From Avoscillospira sp945864925 (GTDB lineage Bacteria; Bacillota; Clostridia; Oscillospirales; Oscillospiraceae): a DNA stretch of 11,693 bases. Location: contig CALZZH010000062.1 of NCBI GenBank assembly GCA_945830595.1, positions 1-11,693 of the forward strand, read 5' to 3'. Of the stretch, positions 5,578 to 11,693 are shown piece after piece. Both the position numbers and the translations under genes were made by a program. The notes below the pieces were generated by a model that saw nothing but the letters and a program-made list of their open reading frames with translations, was not told the origin of the DNA and ran no database searches. Numbering within the stretch: the stretch's first letter is position 1; each line of letters begins with the position of its first letter.

Positions 5578-6909
5578 TCAATCCTCCACATCAAAGGCTT
5601 CCAGGCCCTTTTTCGTGATCAGCTTGCTGTCGCCGTGGCGCACAAAGCACATGGTGACGAAGCTCAGAGCCACAAACAGGGCCGCATAGGGGAACAGGGT
5701 CCAATAGCCGATGTTCCGCATGAGAGAGCCGGCCACAATGGGCGTGACCACCTGGGCGGCCATGGAGAAGGTATAATAATAGCCGGTAAACTTGCCGATG
5801 TCGCTGCCTTTGCACATCTCCACCACCATGGGCAGGCTGTTGACGTTGATAGCAGCCCAGGCCAGACCCACCAGGGCGAACATGACGTACATAATGGCGT
5901 TGATGTGGTCATACAGGGACGTCAGCACATAGCCGGACGCAAAGCAGACTGTCAGCAGGCACACACCGCACTGGATGGTCTTTTTCCGGCCGATCTTGCC
6001 GGCCACCACACCGATGGGGATGTAGGACACAATGGCCCCGGCCGTGGCCACCATAAGGCAGGTGGACGCGCCGCCCAGGCCCTGGCCCATAACCTGGCCG
6101 ATGTAGACCGTAAACCAGGTGGACACGGCGTTATAGCCGATGAACCACAGGCTGATGGAGGCCAGCAGGAAACCCAGGCTCTTTTTCACCGCCGCCGGCA
6201 GAACCTGGGGACCGGAACCGTCGTCCTCGGCCAGGTTCTCCTCGGGATGGGCGGCCTCGTAGGCGGCATTTTCCGCCGCCAGCTTCGGCTCCCGGATGGT
6301 GGCCAGCAGGATCGCCACAGCGGCGGCCATGACAACCGACACCACCAGGAACAGGATCTGGTAGTTCACATGGTCCAGGCCCGCCACCTTGGAGTTGGGA
6401 TACAGGATGGCCGCCACAGCCAGATAGAGGATGCCGCCCACAGCGCCCATGAGGTTGATGATGGCGTTGGCCTTGGAGCGCAGGGGCTTGGGCGTCACAT
6501 CGGGCATCAGGGCCACGGCGGGAGAGCGGTAGGTGCCCATGGCTACCAGCAGCAGGCCCAGAACCACCACAAAGACCGCCTTTTTCCAGACCGCCGGGGC
6601 GGCGGCAAAGCTGTTGTCCAGCAGAGGCAGGAAGTTCATCAGCACCACGGCGCAGGCCGTGCCCGCCAGGATATAGGGCGTCCGCTTGCCCAGACGGGTC
6701 TGGGTTTTATCCGACAGAGCGCCGAAGAGCGGCAGCAGAAACAGGGCCAGGACATTGTCCGCCGCCATGATGGCACCGGAGAAGGTCTCGTTGAGATGGA
6801 AGGTCTCCGTGAGAATTTTCGGCACCACGCTGTCATACATCTGCCAGAACGAGCAGATAGACAAAAAAGCCAGGCCCACCAGAATGGTGCGTTTATTGTT
6901 GAGTTTCAT
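5578..6909 (-). CDS. SLC45/GPH-like MFS transporter
   Basis: This 443-residue protein has about twelve membrane helices in two halves, split by a charged cytoplasmic loop near residues 208-245 (AAHPEENLAEDDGSG). The loop between helices 2 and 3 carries GALSDKTQTRLGKRTPYI (63-80), the MFS motif A in the form shared by SLC45 and GPH sugar symporters. A second copy-like element, GKIGRKKT, follows helix 8. Helix 1 has the FWQMYD signature common to this clostridial group. The family usually moves sugars with a cation. Here the neighbours, a phosphodiesterase and a phosphatase, suggest a glycerol-containing substrate, which is inference only. The ATG overlaps the upstream stop (ATGA) and has GGAGG 7 nt upstream, so it is translationally coupled. 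Confidence 0.85.
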   Translation of the reverse strand: MKLNNKRTILVGLAFLSICSFWQMYDSVVPKILTETFHLNETFSGAIMAADNVLALFLLPLFGALSDKTQTRLGKRTPYILAGTACAVVLMNFLPLLDNSFAAAPAVWKKAVFVVVLGLLLVAMGTYRSPAVALMPDVTPKPLRSKANAIINLMGAVGGILYLAVAAILYPNSKVAGLDHVNYQILFLVVSVVMAAAVAILLATIREPKLAAENAAYEAAHPEENLAEDDGSGPQVLPAAVKKSLGFLLASISLWFIGYNAVSTWFTVYIGQVMGQGLGGASTCLMVATAGAIVSYIPIGVVAGKIGRKKTIQCGVCLLTVCFASGYVLTSLYDHINAIMYVMFALVGLAWAAINVNSLPMVVEMCKGSDIGKFTGYYYTFSMAAQVVTPIVAGSLMRNIGYWTLFPYAALFVALSFVTMCFVRHGDSKLITKKGLEAFDVED

Positions 6910-7709
6910 GGCTGTTCCTCCCTCATGGCGTTCAAAAGCGCCCGGATGTTTTCATAGATCATGGTCGGCTGGGTGTCGCTGGTTTTCAAATCTTCCAGGG
7001 TTCCCTCCCCGGACAGGACAAAACAGGCATCGATGCCGGCGTTGATGCCGCAGGCAATGTCCGTGTAGAGCCGGTCTCCCACCACCATGGTCTGCGCCTT
7101 GTCGTAGCCAAACCGCTCCATGGCCAGCAGCGCCATCTCCGGCTGGGGCTTACCGATGAATCTGGGACGCCGTCCCGTGGCCCGGAAAAGCATCTCACAG
7201 ACGCTGCCGCAGTCCGGCACATAGCCATACCAGGTGGGACAGACCCAGTCCGGGTTGGCGGCGATGAAGTCCACGCCCCGGTTCAGCAGAATGCAGCTGT
7301 CCTCCAGCTTCTGAAAGGTCAGCTCCGTGTCAAAGCCCGCCACCAGAACGTCGATGCCGTCCTCCAGGTGGTCCGTGATGCGGATTCCGCCCTGGGCCAG
7401 CTGCTCCCGGAAGGTTTTGGTGCCGGAGGCATAGCAGAGCTTGCCGGGATAATGCTCCCGCAGGAACAGCACCGTGGCATCCACGGAGGTCAGGAAGTCC
7501 TCCGTCGTGGTTTGGATTCCCAGCCGGGCCATTTTTTCCACATAGGCCTCCACACTGCGGGAGGAGTTGTTGGTGAGAAACAGGTACTTCCCGCCGATCT
7601 CCCGGACATAGTGCAGGAAATCCACGGTGCCGTCAAACAGGTCGTCATCCAGATAAATCGTCCCATCCATATCCAGCAGGAACAGGCGCTTTTGTGAAAG
7701 GTTTCCCAT
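6906..7709 (-). CDS. HAD-IIA (NagD/PGP-type) sugar or glycerol phosphate phosphatase
   Basis: This 267-residue cytoplasmic phosphatase belongs to HAD subfamily IIA. Motif I is DMDGTI (nucleophile Asp13, acid/base Asp15), motif II is LTNNSS (Thr46), and the motif III lysine is Lys187 in GKPQPEM. Motif IV is GDRLYTD (211-217), which binds magnesium. The C2-type cap lies between motifs II and III. Known relatives dephosphorylate p-nitrophenyl phosphate, nucleotides, 2-phosphoglycolate or glycerol 3-phosphate. I chose the ATG at 7709 rather than 7715, because AAAGGAGG ends directly against the first ATG but is 6 nt from the second. It is the first gene of the operon, and its stop overlaps the MFS start by 4 bp. 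Confidence 0.88.
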   Translation of the reverse strand: MGNLSQKRLFLLDMDGTIYLDDDLFDGTVDFLHYVREIGGKYLFLTNNSSRSVEAYVEKMARLGIQTTTEDFLTSVDATVLFLREHYPGKLCYASGTKTFREQLAQGGIRITDHLEDGIDVLVAGFDTELTFQKLEDSCILLNRGVDFIAANPDWVCPTWYGYVPDCGSVCEMLFRATGRRPRFIGKPQPEMALLAMERFGYDKAQTMVVGDRLYTDIACGINAGIDACFVLSGEGTLEDLKTSDTQPTMIYENIRALLNAMREEQP

Positions 7710-7715
7710 AGGCAT

Positions 7716-7723
7716 CCTCCTTT
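7716..7723 (-). promoter_or_regulatory. Ribosome binding site that fixes the HAD gene start
   Basis: AAAGGAGG on the minus strand is a full Shine-Dalgarno match. It abuts the in-frame ATG at 7715 with no spacer, and stands 6 nt before the ATG at 7709. Only the latter is usable, so the protein starts MGNLSQ. Confidence 0.75.
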
Positions 7724-7729
7724 GAAATT

Positions 7730-7735
7730 ATTATA
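7730..7735 (-). promoter_or_regulatory. Candidate -10 box of the HAD-MFS-GDPD operon
   Basis: A perfect TATAAT lies just upstream of the ribosome binding site on the minus strand. The hexamer 17 bp further up, GTGGAA, is a poor -35 (3 of 6). Transcription would start almost at the ribosome binding site, giving a very short leader. The small dyad CTGAA-N3-TTCAG (7736-7748) lies in the spacer and could bind a regulator. Confidence 0.3.
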
Positions 7736-7763
7736 CTGAATTCTTCAGAAATTTCCACCCGGT

Positions 7764-7792
7764 TTGACAGAAATAAATGCAAGAAGTATAAT
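7764..7792 (+). promoter_or_regulatory. Perfect-consensus SigA promoter for mutY
   Basis: TTGACA (7764-7769), exactly 17 bp, then TATAAT (7787-7792): all twelve consensus bases are present at ideal spacing. The start is expected near 7799, giving a leader of about 200 nt before the mutY ATG at 7998. It is back to back with the HAD operon start. Confidence 0.85.
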
Positions 7793-7837
7793 AAGGGCAA
7801 TGATACGCCCTACACGCCGGTAAACGGAACATGCTTT

Positions 7838-7928
7838 TGTAGGGCACGACCACCGGGCGTGCCGCTTGCAGGCAGCTGCGTCCTTTCCACAACTGCCAAA
7901 CGGCGCGCCGAGGTCGTCGCGCCCTACA
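7838..7928. repeat. Imperfect GTAGGGC palindrome in the mutY leader
   Basis: The outer arms TGTAGGGC (7838-7845) and GCCCTACA (7921-7928) are perfect complements. Over 27 nt (7838-7864 with 7902-7928) about five positions mismatch. The outer ends match the repeats at 2246-2314 and 9071-9226, while the interior differs. A further partial end, GCCCTACA, lies at 7807-7814. The element sits inside the transcribed leader, downstream of the promoter. Confidence 0.7.
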
Positions 7929-7997
7929 GCATGGTGTTTGATGGTGCGCCCTGCGGGACGTACGGCGCTTTATGTTTCTTCTTACAGAAAGGATCCT

Positions 7998-9020
7998 ATG
8001 GACAGTCTTTTTTCTTCCCTTCCCGGGCTGCTGTTGCCCTGGTATGAACGCAACAAACGGGATCTGCCCTGGCGGCGGGACCGGGAGCCCTATCATGTGT
8101 GGCTGTCGGAGATCATGCTGCAGCAGACCCGGGTGGAGGCCGTCAAGGGTTACTACGCCCGGTTTCTCGACGCTCTGCCCACCATCGAGGCTCTGGCGGA
8201 AGCCCCTCAGGAGCAGCTGAACAAGCTCTGGGAGGGCCTGGGCTATTACAGCCGGGTGCGGAATCTGCAGAAGGCCGCCCGGCAGATCATGGAGCTCCAC
8301 GGCGGCATCTTCCCCGCCGCCTATGCTGAGATCCGCGCCCTAGCCGGCATCGGGGACTACACTGCCGGGGCCGTCGGCTCCATCTGCTTTGAACTTCCCA
8401 CCCCGGCGGTGGACGGCAACGTCCTGCGGGTCTGCAGCCGTCTGGCGGCGGACGCCTCCCCCATTGACCGCCCTCAGACCAAAAAAGCCCTGACGGCCAG
8501 CCTGGAACAGGTCTACCCGGCGGGCCGCTGCGGGGATTTCACCCAGGCCCTCATGGAGCTGGGCGCCACGGTCTGCGGACCCAACGGCACACCCCAATGT
8601 GAACGCTGCCCCCTCTCCCGCATCTGCCTGGCCCACCGGGATGGGATTGAGACGGAATTGCCGGTAAAAAGCGCCAAAAAGCCCCGCCGGATGGAGGAAA
8701 TGACCGTGTTCCTGCTCCACCAGGACCATGCCTACGCCCTGGACAAGCGGCCGGAAAGCGGACTTTTGGCAGGTCTGTGGGAATTTCCCCATGTTCCCGG
8801 AAAGCTGGAACTGTCCCAGGTCCTGGCGCAATTGGACGCCTGGGGGGCAATTCCGGAGGAGGTGGAGCGCTCCTCGGAGAAAACGCACATCTTCACCCAC
8901 GTTCAGTGGGAGATGCGGGGTTGGTACATCCGGTGCCGGACGCTGCCGGAGGGGTTTGTCCACGGCAGGCCGGCGGAATACGCCCTGCCCACGGCGTTCC
9001 GGCAGTTTCTGGAGCCGTGA
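7998..9020 (+). CDS. mutY: A/G-specific adenine glycosylase MutY
   Basis: This 340-residue base-excision repair enzyme removes adenine mispaired with 8-oxoguanine. The N-terminal HhH-GPD domain carries WLSEIMLQQTRV with catalytic Glu38, the helix-hairpin-helix LAGIGDYTAGAV (115-126) and catalytic Asp139 in VDGNVLRV. A [4Fe-4S] site is formed by Cys193, Cys201, Cys204 and Cys210. The first spacing is seven residues rather than the six of E. coli MutY, a variant I recall from clostridial proteins. The C-terminal NUDIX-like domain (about 235-340) contains HIFTHVQWEMRGWY, typical of 8-oxoG recognition. The ATG at 7998 has AAAGGA about 6 nt upstream and begins the family homology; the open frame extends back to 7866 only through leader sequence. 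It is a single-gene unit. Confidence 0.95.
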   Translation: MDSLFSSLPGLLLPWYERNKRDLPWRRDREPYHVWLSEIMLQQTRVEAVKGYYARFLDALPTIEALAEAPQEQLNKLWEGLGYYSRVRNLQKAARQIMELHGGIFPAAYAEIRALAGIGDYTAGAVGSICFELPTPAVDGNVLRVCSRLAADASPIDRPQTKKALTASLEQVYPAGRCGDFTQALMELGATVCGPNGTPQCERCPLSRICLAHRDGIETELPVKSAKKPRRMEEMTVFLLHQDHAYALDKRPESGLLAGLWEFPHVPGKLELSQVLAQLDAWGAIPEEVERSSEKTHIFTHVQWEMRGWYIRCRTLPEGFVHGRPAEYALPTAFRQFLEP

Positions 9021-9070
9021 GGGCGCAGCCCTGTTTCAAACGCCTGTCATTGCGAGGAAAGGCAAAGGAC

Positions 9071-9226
9071 GTAGGGCGGCCAGACCCCTGGCCGCCGCCT
9101 GCCGGCAGTGCGATTTGCCGGAACCCATCTTCCGAATCCCCGGTGCCCTCCGGCGGGCTGGGGTCAGCCCGCCCTACGGATTCTACGGACACGGCATCCC
9201 TGGTCGGCCACACCGGGCCGCCCCTA
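9071..9226. repeat. Composite GTAGGGC palindromic repeat between mutY and the hydrolase gene
   Basis: The outer pair is GTAGGGCGG (9071-9079) with CCGCCCTAC (9169-9177). Inside are two perfect 9-bp stems, 9075-9096 (GGCGGCCAG/CTGGCCGCC) and 9152-9173 (GGCGGGCTG/CAGCCCGCC). A second right end, GGCCGCCCCTA, occurs at 9216-9226, suggesting two nested or juxtaposed copies. The sequence just before it (CTGTCATTGCGAG, 9044-9056) resembles another dispersed intergenic repeat of gut Firmicutes. The rest of 9021-9299 has no gene that I can support. Confidence 0.7.
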
Positions 9227-9299
9227 TGATATCTCCATTTTCGTAAACTCTCACAAACCTGGGCCTGCACTTTCTATCTCTTCGTCAAAAAAGGAGAAC

Positions 9300-9330
9300 C
9301 CGGCGGCAAAGTCGTTGACTTTACCGCCGG
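9300..9330. promoter_or_regulatory. 31-bp dyad overlapping the -35 box: probable operator
   Basis: Arms CCGGCGGCAAAGTC (9300-9313) and GACTTTACCGCCGG (9317-9330) are complementary at 13 of 14 positions around GTT. The dyad covers the -35 hexamer (9315-9320) of the promoter for the downstream hydrolase gene. A protein bound here would block RNA polymerase. No T-tract follows, so a terminator for mutY is less likely. The regulator is not encoded in the window. Confidence 0.65.
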
Positions 9331-9343
9331 ATTCCTTGATAAT
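9315..9343 (+). promoter_or_regulatory. Promoter of the glycoside-hydrolase-like gene
   Basis: TTGACT (9315-9320), a 17-bp spacer and GATAAT (9338-9343) each match the SigA consensus at 5 of 6 positions. The start is expected near 9350, leaving a 30-nt leader that ends in AAGGAGG 8 nt before the ATG at 9382. Confidence 0.72.
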
Positions 9344-9381
9344 ATACACAATATACAAAAAACGCCAAGGAGGAATGCCTT

Positions 9382-11442
9382 ATGATCAATATTCTGCCCG
9401 AACCGAAATTGCTGCGGGAGTTGGGCGGCTTTACGGACGCTGTCTCCGTGTTCCGCGTCCGGGCCGATGACGCCGAGGTTCCGGAGCTCTGCCGTCTGCG
9501 GTTCTGGAATCATCCGGAAATTGCCTTTTCTGTCGACGAGGGCTTCCCTCTGACCGTCGTCTGCAGTCTGGACGGCGTGGACTGTGAACGCCGGGATCTG
9601 CTGCTGGATCAGGGCTATGCTCTGGATGTGGCCGCCGATGGCGTCACCCTGCGCCATGAGGGCCGGGCCGGTCTGATCAACGGCCTGACCACCCTGAAGC
9701 TGCTGCTGGCGGACGGCCGCCTGCCGCTGTGCTCCATCGTGGACTGGCCCTCCCTGCCGGTGCGAGCCATCGCCCAGACCTTCTCCTGGTACGCCGGCTA
9801 CGGCCGTCTGGGCTTCGACAGCCAGCTCTGGGGCTACGACGAGTGGGCGGAGTATCTCAACATCTGCCTGGACAACAAAATCAACCAGTTCAACCTGGTC
9901 ATGTACGGCTACTGGCCCTTTGATCTGCCGGGCCACCCCGAGACCGTGTTCCGGGACGTGCCGGTGAAGATCTGGAACGCCGAAAACCGCCGCTGGCTCA
10001 CGGTACGCTACACCCACCCCAACCTGGAAGAGCCGTTCCTGGACCGCTTCATTCAGCTGGCCCACAAGTTCTGCGTGAAAATCTTCGCCTATGTGGGTCT
10101 CAACTCCTACAACGGCGCCTATACCATCAAGCACCCCGAGGCCCGGATGAAGCCTCCGGCCACCCAGGGCTTCCTCAACGACTTCGATTCCCTGTGCCTG
10201 AGCTATCCCGGCACCCATGATTACATCATCGAGTCCATGGAGCACATCGCCCGCCTGGGCTTCGACGGCTACACCCTGGAGGAAAGCGAGGAGGGCTTCT
10301 GGTTCTGCGAGTGCGAGGGCTGCCGCAAGCGCTGGCACGCCATCTCCAAGACCCCCGGCGAGGCCAAGCACAAGGCCAATATGTGGCTGCTGAACGATAT
10401 CTGGAACGCCGTCAAAGCCATCAACCCCGACATCGTCATCGGCATCCGGGCCTTCCGCCAGCCGCCTCTGGAGAAGGATCCGGAATTCCTGCGGGAGTGC
10501 GTGGAAACCATGCCCAAGGGCATCAAGCTGTTCTGGGCACCGGGCCTGTACGTCCCCGAGGGAGAGTTTGACAAATGGTGCGACGCCTTCGGCAAGGACA
10601 ACATCTGGGGCCGCGACTCCGAGTCCAACTCCATCACCTCCACCATGGGCCGACTCTACCGGACCTTCCAGAGCAACATGCTCCGCTATGAGGACGAGGC
10701 CAACGAGCAGACCATCGAGACCGACATCCGCCAGCACCGGGGCAGCGTCCAGCGGGGCGTCCACGGCATCAACGGCTTTATGTTCGAGTGGTATGGCCTG
10801 CCCATGCACCTGTTCGCCCACGGCAACTTCGGCTGGGGCTCCCAGATGTCCAACGAGGAGTTCTATGCCCGGGCAGCGGAATTGAACTTCGGCAAGCTGG
10901 GCGGCGACGTGCTGTGGGTCATGGAGAACATGCTGACCATCCACGAGAGCCAGCTGCCCCTGTACACCACGGCCTTCCCCTTCCAGAAGAACAAGGTGCA
11001 GCCCCAGGACGTGCCCGCCATCGAGGCCGCCAAAGCCCGGCATCCCCAAATGCTGGAAACCATCCACAAGCTCCAGCGGGCCGCCTGGGACGATCCAGCC
11101 CTGCGGCCCTGGCTGCCCCACTTCGACAAGTGGGAGAACGCCGAGCGCCGCAACGCTGTAATCTACGACATGGCCCTGGCCGGCCTGCGCTATGAGGCTG
11201 AGACCGATCCGGTGAAGAAGGATGCCATCCTCGATGAAATTCTCGACCTCAACGAGCGGGATTTCGCCATCGCCAAGGAGATGTTCTTCGACATCAACCC
11301 CGTCGGCGAAACCGGCGTCAAGAGCTGCATGTTCCCCTACCACGAGATGAAGCGGCTGATTCACAACATCCGCCATCCCGAAGCCCCCGACGATGCCATC
11401 ATCTGCTCCGGCGTGGAAGCCCTGGGCTGGCTGTGGCTGTAA
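9382..11442 (+). CDS. Intracellular glycoside-hydrolase-like protein with GH20b-type N-terminal domain
   Basis: This 686-residue protein is probably a carbohydrate-active hydrolase, but I cannot place it in a family. Residues about 70-130 (YALDVAADGVTLRHEGRAGLINGLTTLKLLL, then IVDWPSLPVRA) resemble the alpha/beta domain that precedes the barrel in GH20, GH84, GH67 and GH89 enzymes. A TIM-barrel-like region follows, with strand-like segments INQFNLVMYGYW (167-178) and VKIFAYVGLNSY. Acidic residues Glu300, Glu301, Glu303 and Glu304 stand next to a C-x-C-x2-C cluster (Cys309, 311, 314). This is reminiscent of DUF4838/GH163-type proteins. The C-terminal part (from about 500) is largely helical. 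There is no signal peptide, so it should act in the cytoplasm on an imported substrate. It stands alone, with a dyad over its promoter, and uses strongly C-ending codons. The catalytic residues are not proven. Confidence 0.6.
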   Translation: MINILPEPKLLRELGGFTDAVSVFRVRADDAEVPELCRLRFWNHPEIAFSVDEGFPLTVVCSLDGVDCERRDLLLDQGYALDVAADGVTLRHEGRAGLINGLTTLKLLLADGRLPLCSIVDWPSLPVRAIAQTFSWYAGYGRLGFDSQLWGYDEWAEYLNICLDNKINQFNLVMYGYWPFDLPGHPETVFRDVPVKIWNAENRRWLTVRYTHPNLEEPFLDRFIQLAHKFCVKIFAYVGLNSYNGAYTIKHPEARMKPPATQGFLNDFDSLCLSYPGTHDYIIESMEHIARLGFDGYTLEESEEGFWFCECEGCRKRWHAISKTPGEAKHKANMWLLNDIWNAVKAINPDIVIGIRAFRQPPLEKDPEFLRECVETMPKGIKLFWAPGLYVPEGEFDKWCDAFGKDNIWGRDSESNSITSTMGRLYRTFQSNMLRYEDEANEQTIETDIRQHRGSVQRGVHGINGFMFEWYGLPMHLFAHGNFGWGSQMSNEEFYARAAELNFGKLGGDVLWVMENMLTIHESQLPLYTTAFPFQKNKVQPQDVPAIEAAKARHPQMLETIHKLQRAAWDDPALRPWLPHFDKWENAERRNAVIYDMALAGLRYEAETDPVKKDAILDEILDLNERDFAIAKEMFFDINPVGETGVKSCMFPYHEMKRLIHNIRHPEAPDDAIICSGVEALGWLWL

Positions 11443-11470
11443 GAAAAGGCATAATCTTTTAGTCAAAACC

Positions 11471-11591
11471 GGGCCTGTCGCAAAATTGCAATTTTGCACA
11501 AACGCAGGCTGCACCCGAAGCCTCCCCTGTGCAAGGGGAGCCTTCGGGTGCAGTCATCTTTTGTGTATGTTGCGCTTTTCGCGACAGGCCC
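11471..11591. mobile_element. MITE-like nested inverted repeat, 121 bp
   Basis: Perfect 11-bp terminal inverted repeats GGGCCTGTCGC (11471-11481) and GCGACAGGCCC (11581-11591) enclose a non-coding interior. Inside are a perfect 18-bp palindrome, GCAAAATTGCAATTTTGC (11480-11497), and a long hairpin. The hairpin pairs 11509-11520 with 11542-11553 (12 bp) and CTCCCCT with AGGGGAG (7 bp) around GTGCA. The ends resemble insertion-sequence termini of the GGG-CTGTCGCAAAA type, and no transposase fits inside. Target-site duplications are not evident. The hairpin may also serve as a 3' end for the upstream hydrolase transcript, although only a weak T-run (TCATCTTTTG) follows. Confidence 0.5.
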
Positions 11592-11693
11592 AGTCTTCCT
11601 TTGTCATACTACTTTTGATCAAAGTCCTCAGAAGTACCTAATGTCTACTGAACAATTGCCAGTTTTCTTTGCGGTATCCAAGCACCCAACAAC
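11592..11693. other. Unassigned AT-richer right edge
   Basis: This is about 100 bp of lower GC than the rest of the window. A plus-strand frame is open from 11641 (ATG, MSTEQLPVFFAVSKHP) to the edge, but has no clear ribosome binding site. All three minus-strand frames have stops within about 65 nt of the edge. TTTGATCAAA (11614-11623) is a perfect 10-bp palindrome. The drop in GC could mark the start of an acquired segment. Confidence 0.3.

Noticed and set aside
3841..6957. Plus-strand 1038-codon open frame
   Set aside because: It spans the micro-ORF promoter, the COG2426 gene in another frame, and the antisense of two well-recognised minus-strand genes. The product is His/Gln/Gly-rich and low-complexity, as expected for the complement of GC-rich codons, and it has no ribosome binding site.
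7866..7997. Upstream extension of mutY to the ATG at 7866
   Set aside because: The extra 44 residues are translated from the repeat-containing leader, lack family homology and have no ribosome binding site. The ATG at 7998 has one.
9018..9036. Terminator directly after mutY (AGGGC-GCA-GCCCT then GTTT)
   Set aside because: The stem is only 5 bp with a 3-nt loop, and the T-run is three bases; too weak to call.
9274..11514. Minus-strand 746-codon open frame opposite the hydrolase gene
   Set aside because: It is a codon-bias mirror of 9382-11442 with Val/Gly/His/Asp-rich, family-less product. The plus frame has a promoter, a ribosome binding site and recognisable domain features.

Overview
The window reads as the chromosome of a GC-rich, low-redundancy Firmicute, most likely a gut Oscillospiraceae-type Clostridium (Flavonifractor/Oscillibacter-like). 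This is inferred from strong AGGAGG ribosome binding sites, an MKK-type lipoprotein signal, C-ending codons, a clostridial-style MutY, and intergenic palindromes beginning GTAGGGC. The genus cannot be fixed from sequence alone.

Layout. Positions 1-3550 (minus strand) hold a branched-chain amino acid ABC importer in the order livK (lipoprotein receptor), livH and livM (permeases), then the start of livG (ATPase), which runs off the left edge. livK is separated from livH by 222 bp filled with three inverted repeats. Upstream of livK, positions 3551-3985 carry an intrinsic terminator, a plausible 70-residue membrane micro-ORF with its own ribosome binding site, and a good promoter. A divergent plus-strand gene (4163-4624) encodes a small COG2426/Sm_multidrug_ex membrane protein and ends at a strong terminator.

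Positions 4744-7709 (minus strand) form a tightly coupled three-gene operon: a HAD-IIA phosphatase, an SLC45/GPH-like MFS transporter and a membrane-anchored glycerophosphodiester phosphodiesterase. The spacings are a 4-bp overlap and a 6-bp gap. Together they could import or process glycerophosphodiesters, release glycerol 3-phosphate and dephosphorylate it. That pathway is inference.

A perfect-consensus promoter (7764-7792) then drives mutY (7998-9020) on the plus strand through a roughly 200-nt leader that contains a dispersed palindromic repeat. After a 361-bp repeat-filled spacer comes an intracellular 686-residue glycoside-hydrolase-like protein (9382-11442). Its promoter -35 box lies inside a 31-bp dyad, probably an operator. 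The right end holds a 121-bp MITE-like nested inverted repeat and about 100 bp of unassigned AT-richer sequence.

No CRISPR array, rRNA, tRNA, phage or complete insertion sequence was seen. Most of the window is ordinary metabolism. The points with most novelty are the unassigned hydrolase with its operator, the phosphatase-transporter-phosphodiesterase operon, and the micro-ORF plus terminator in front of livK.
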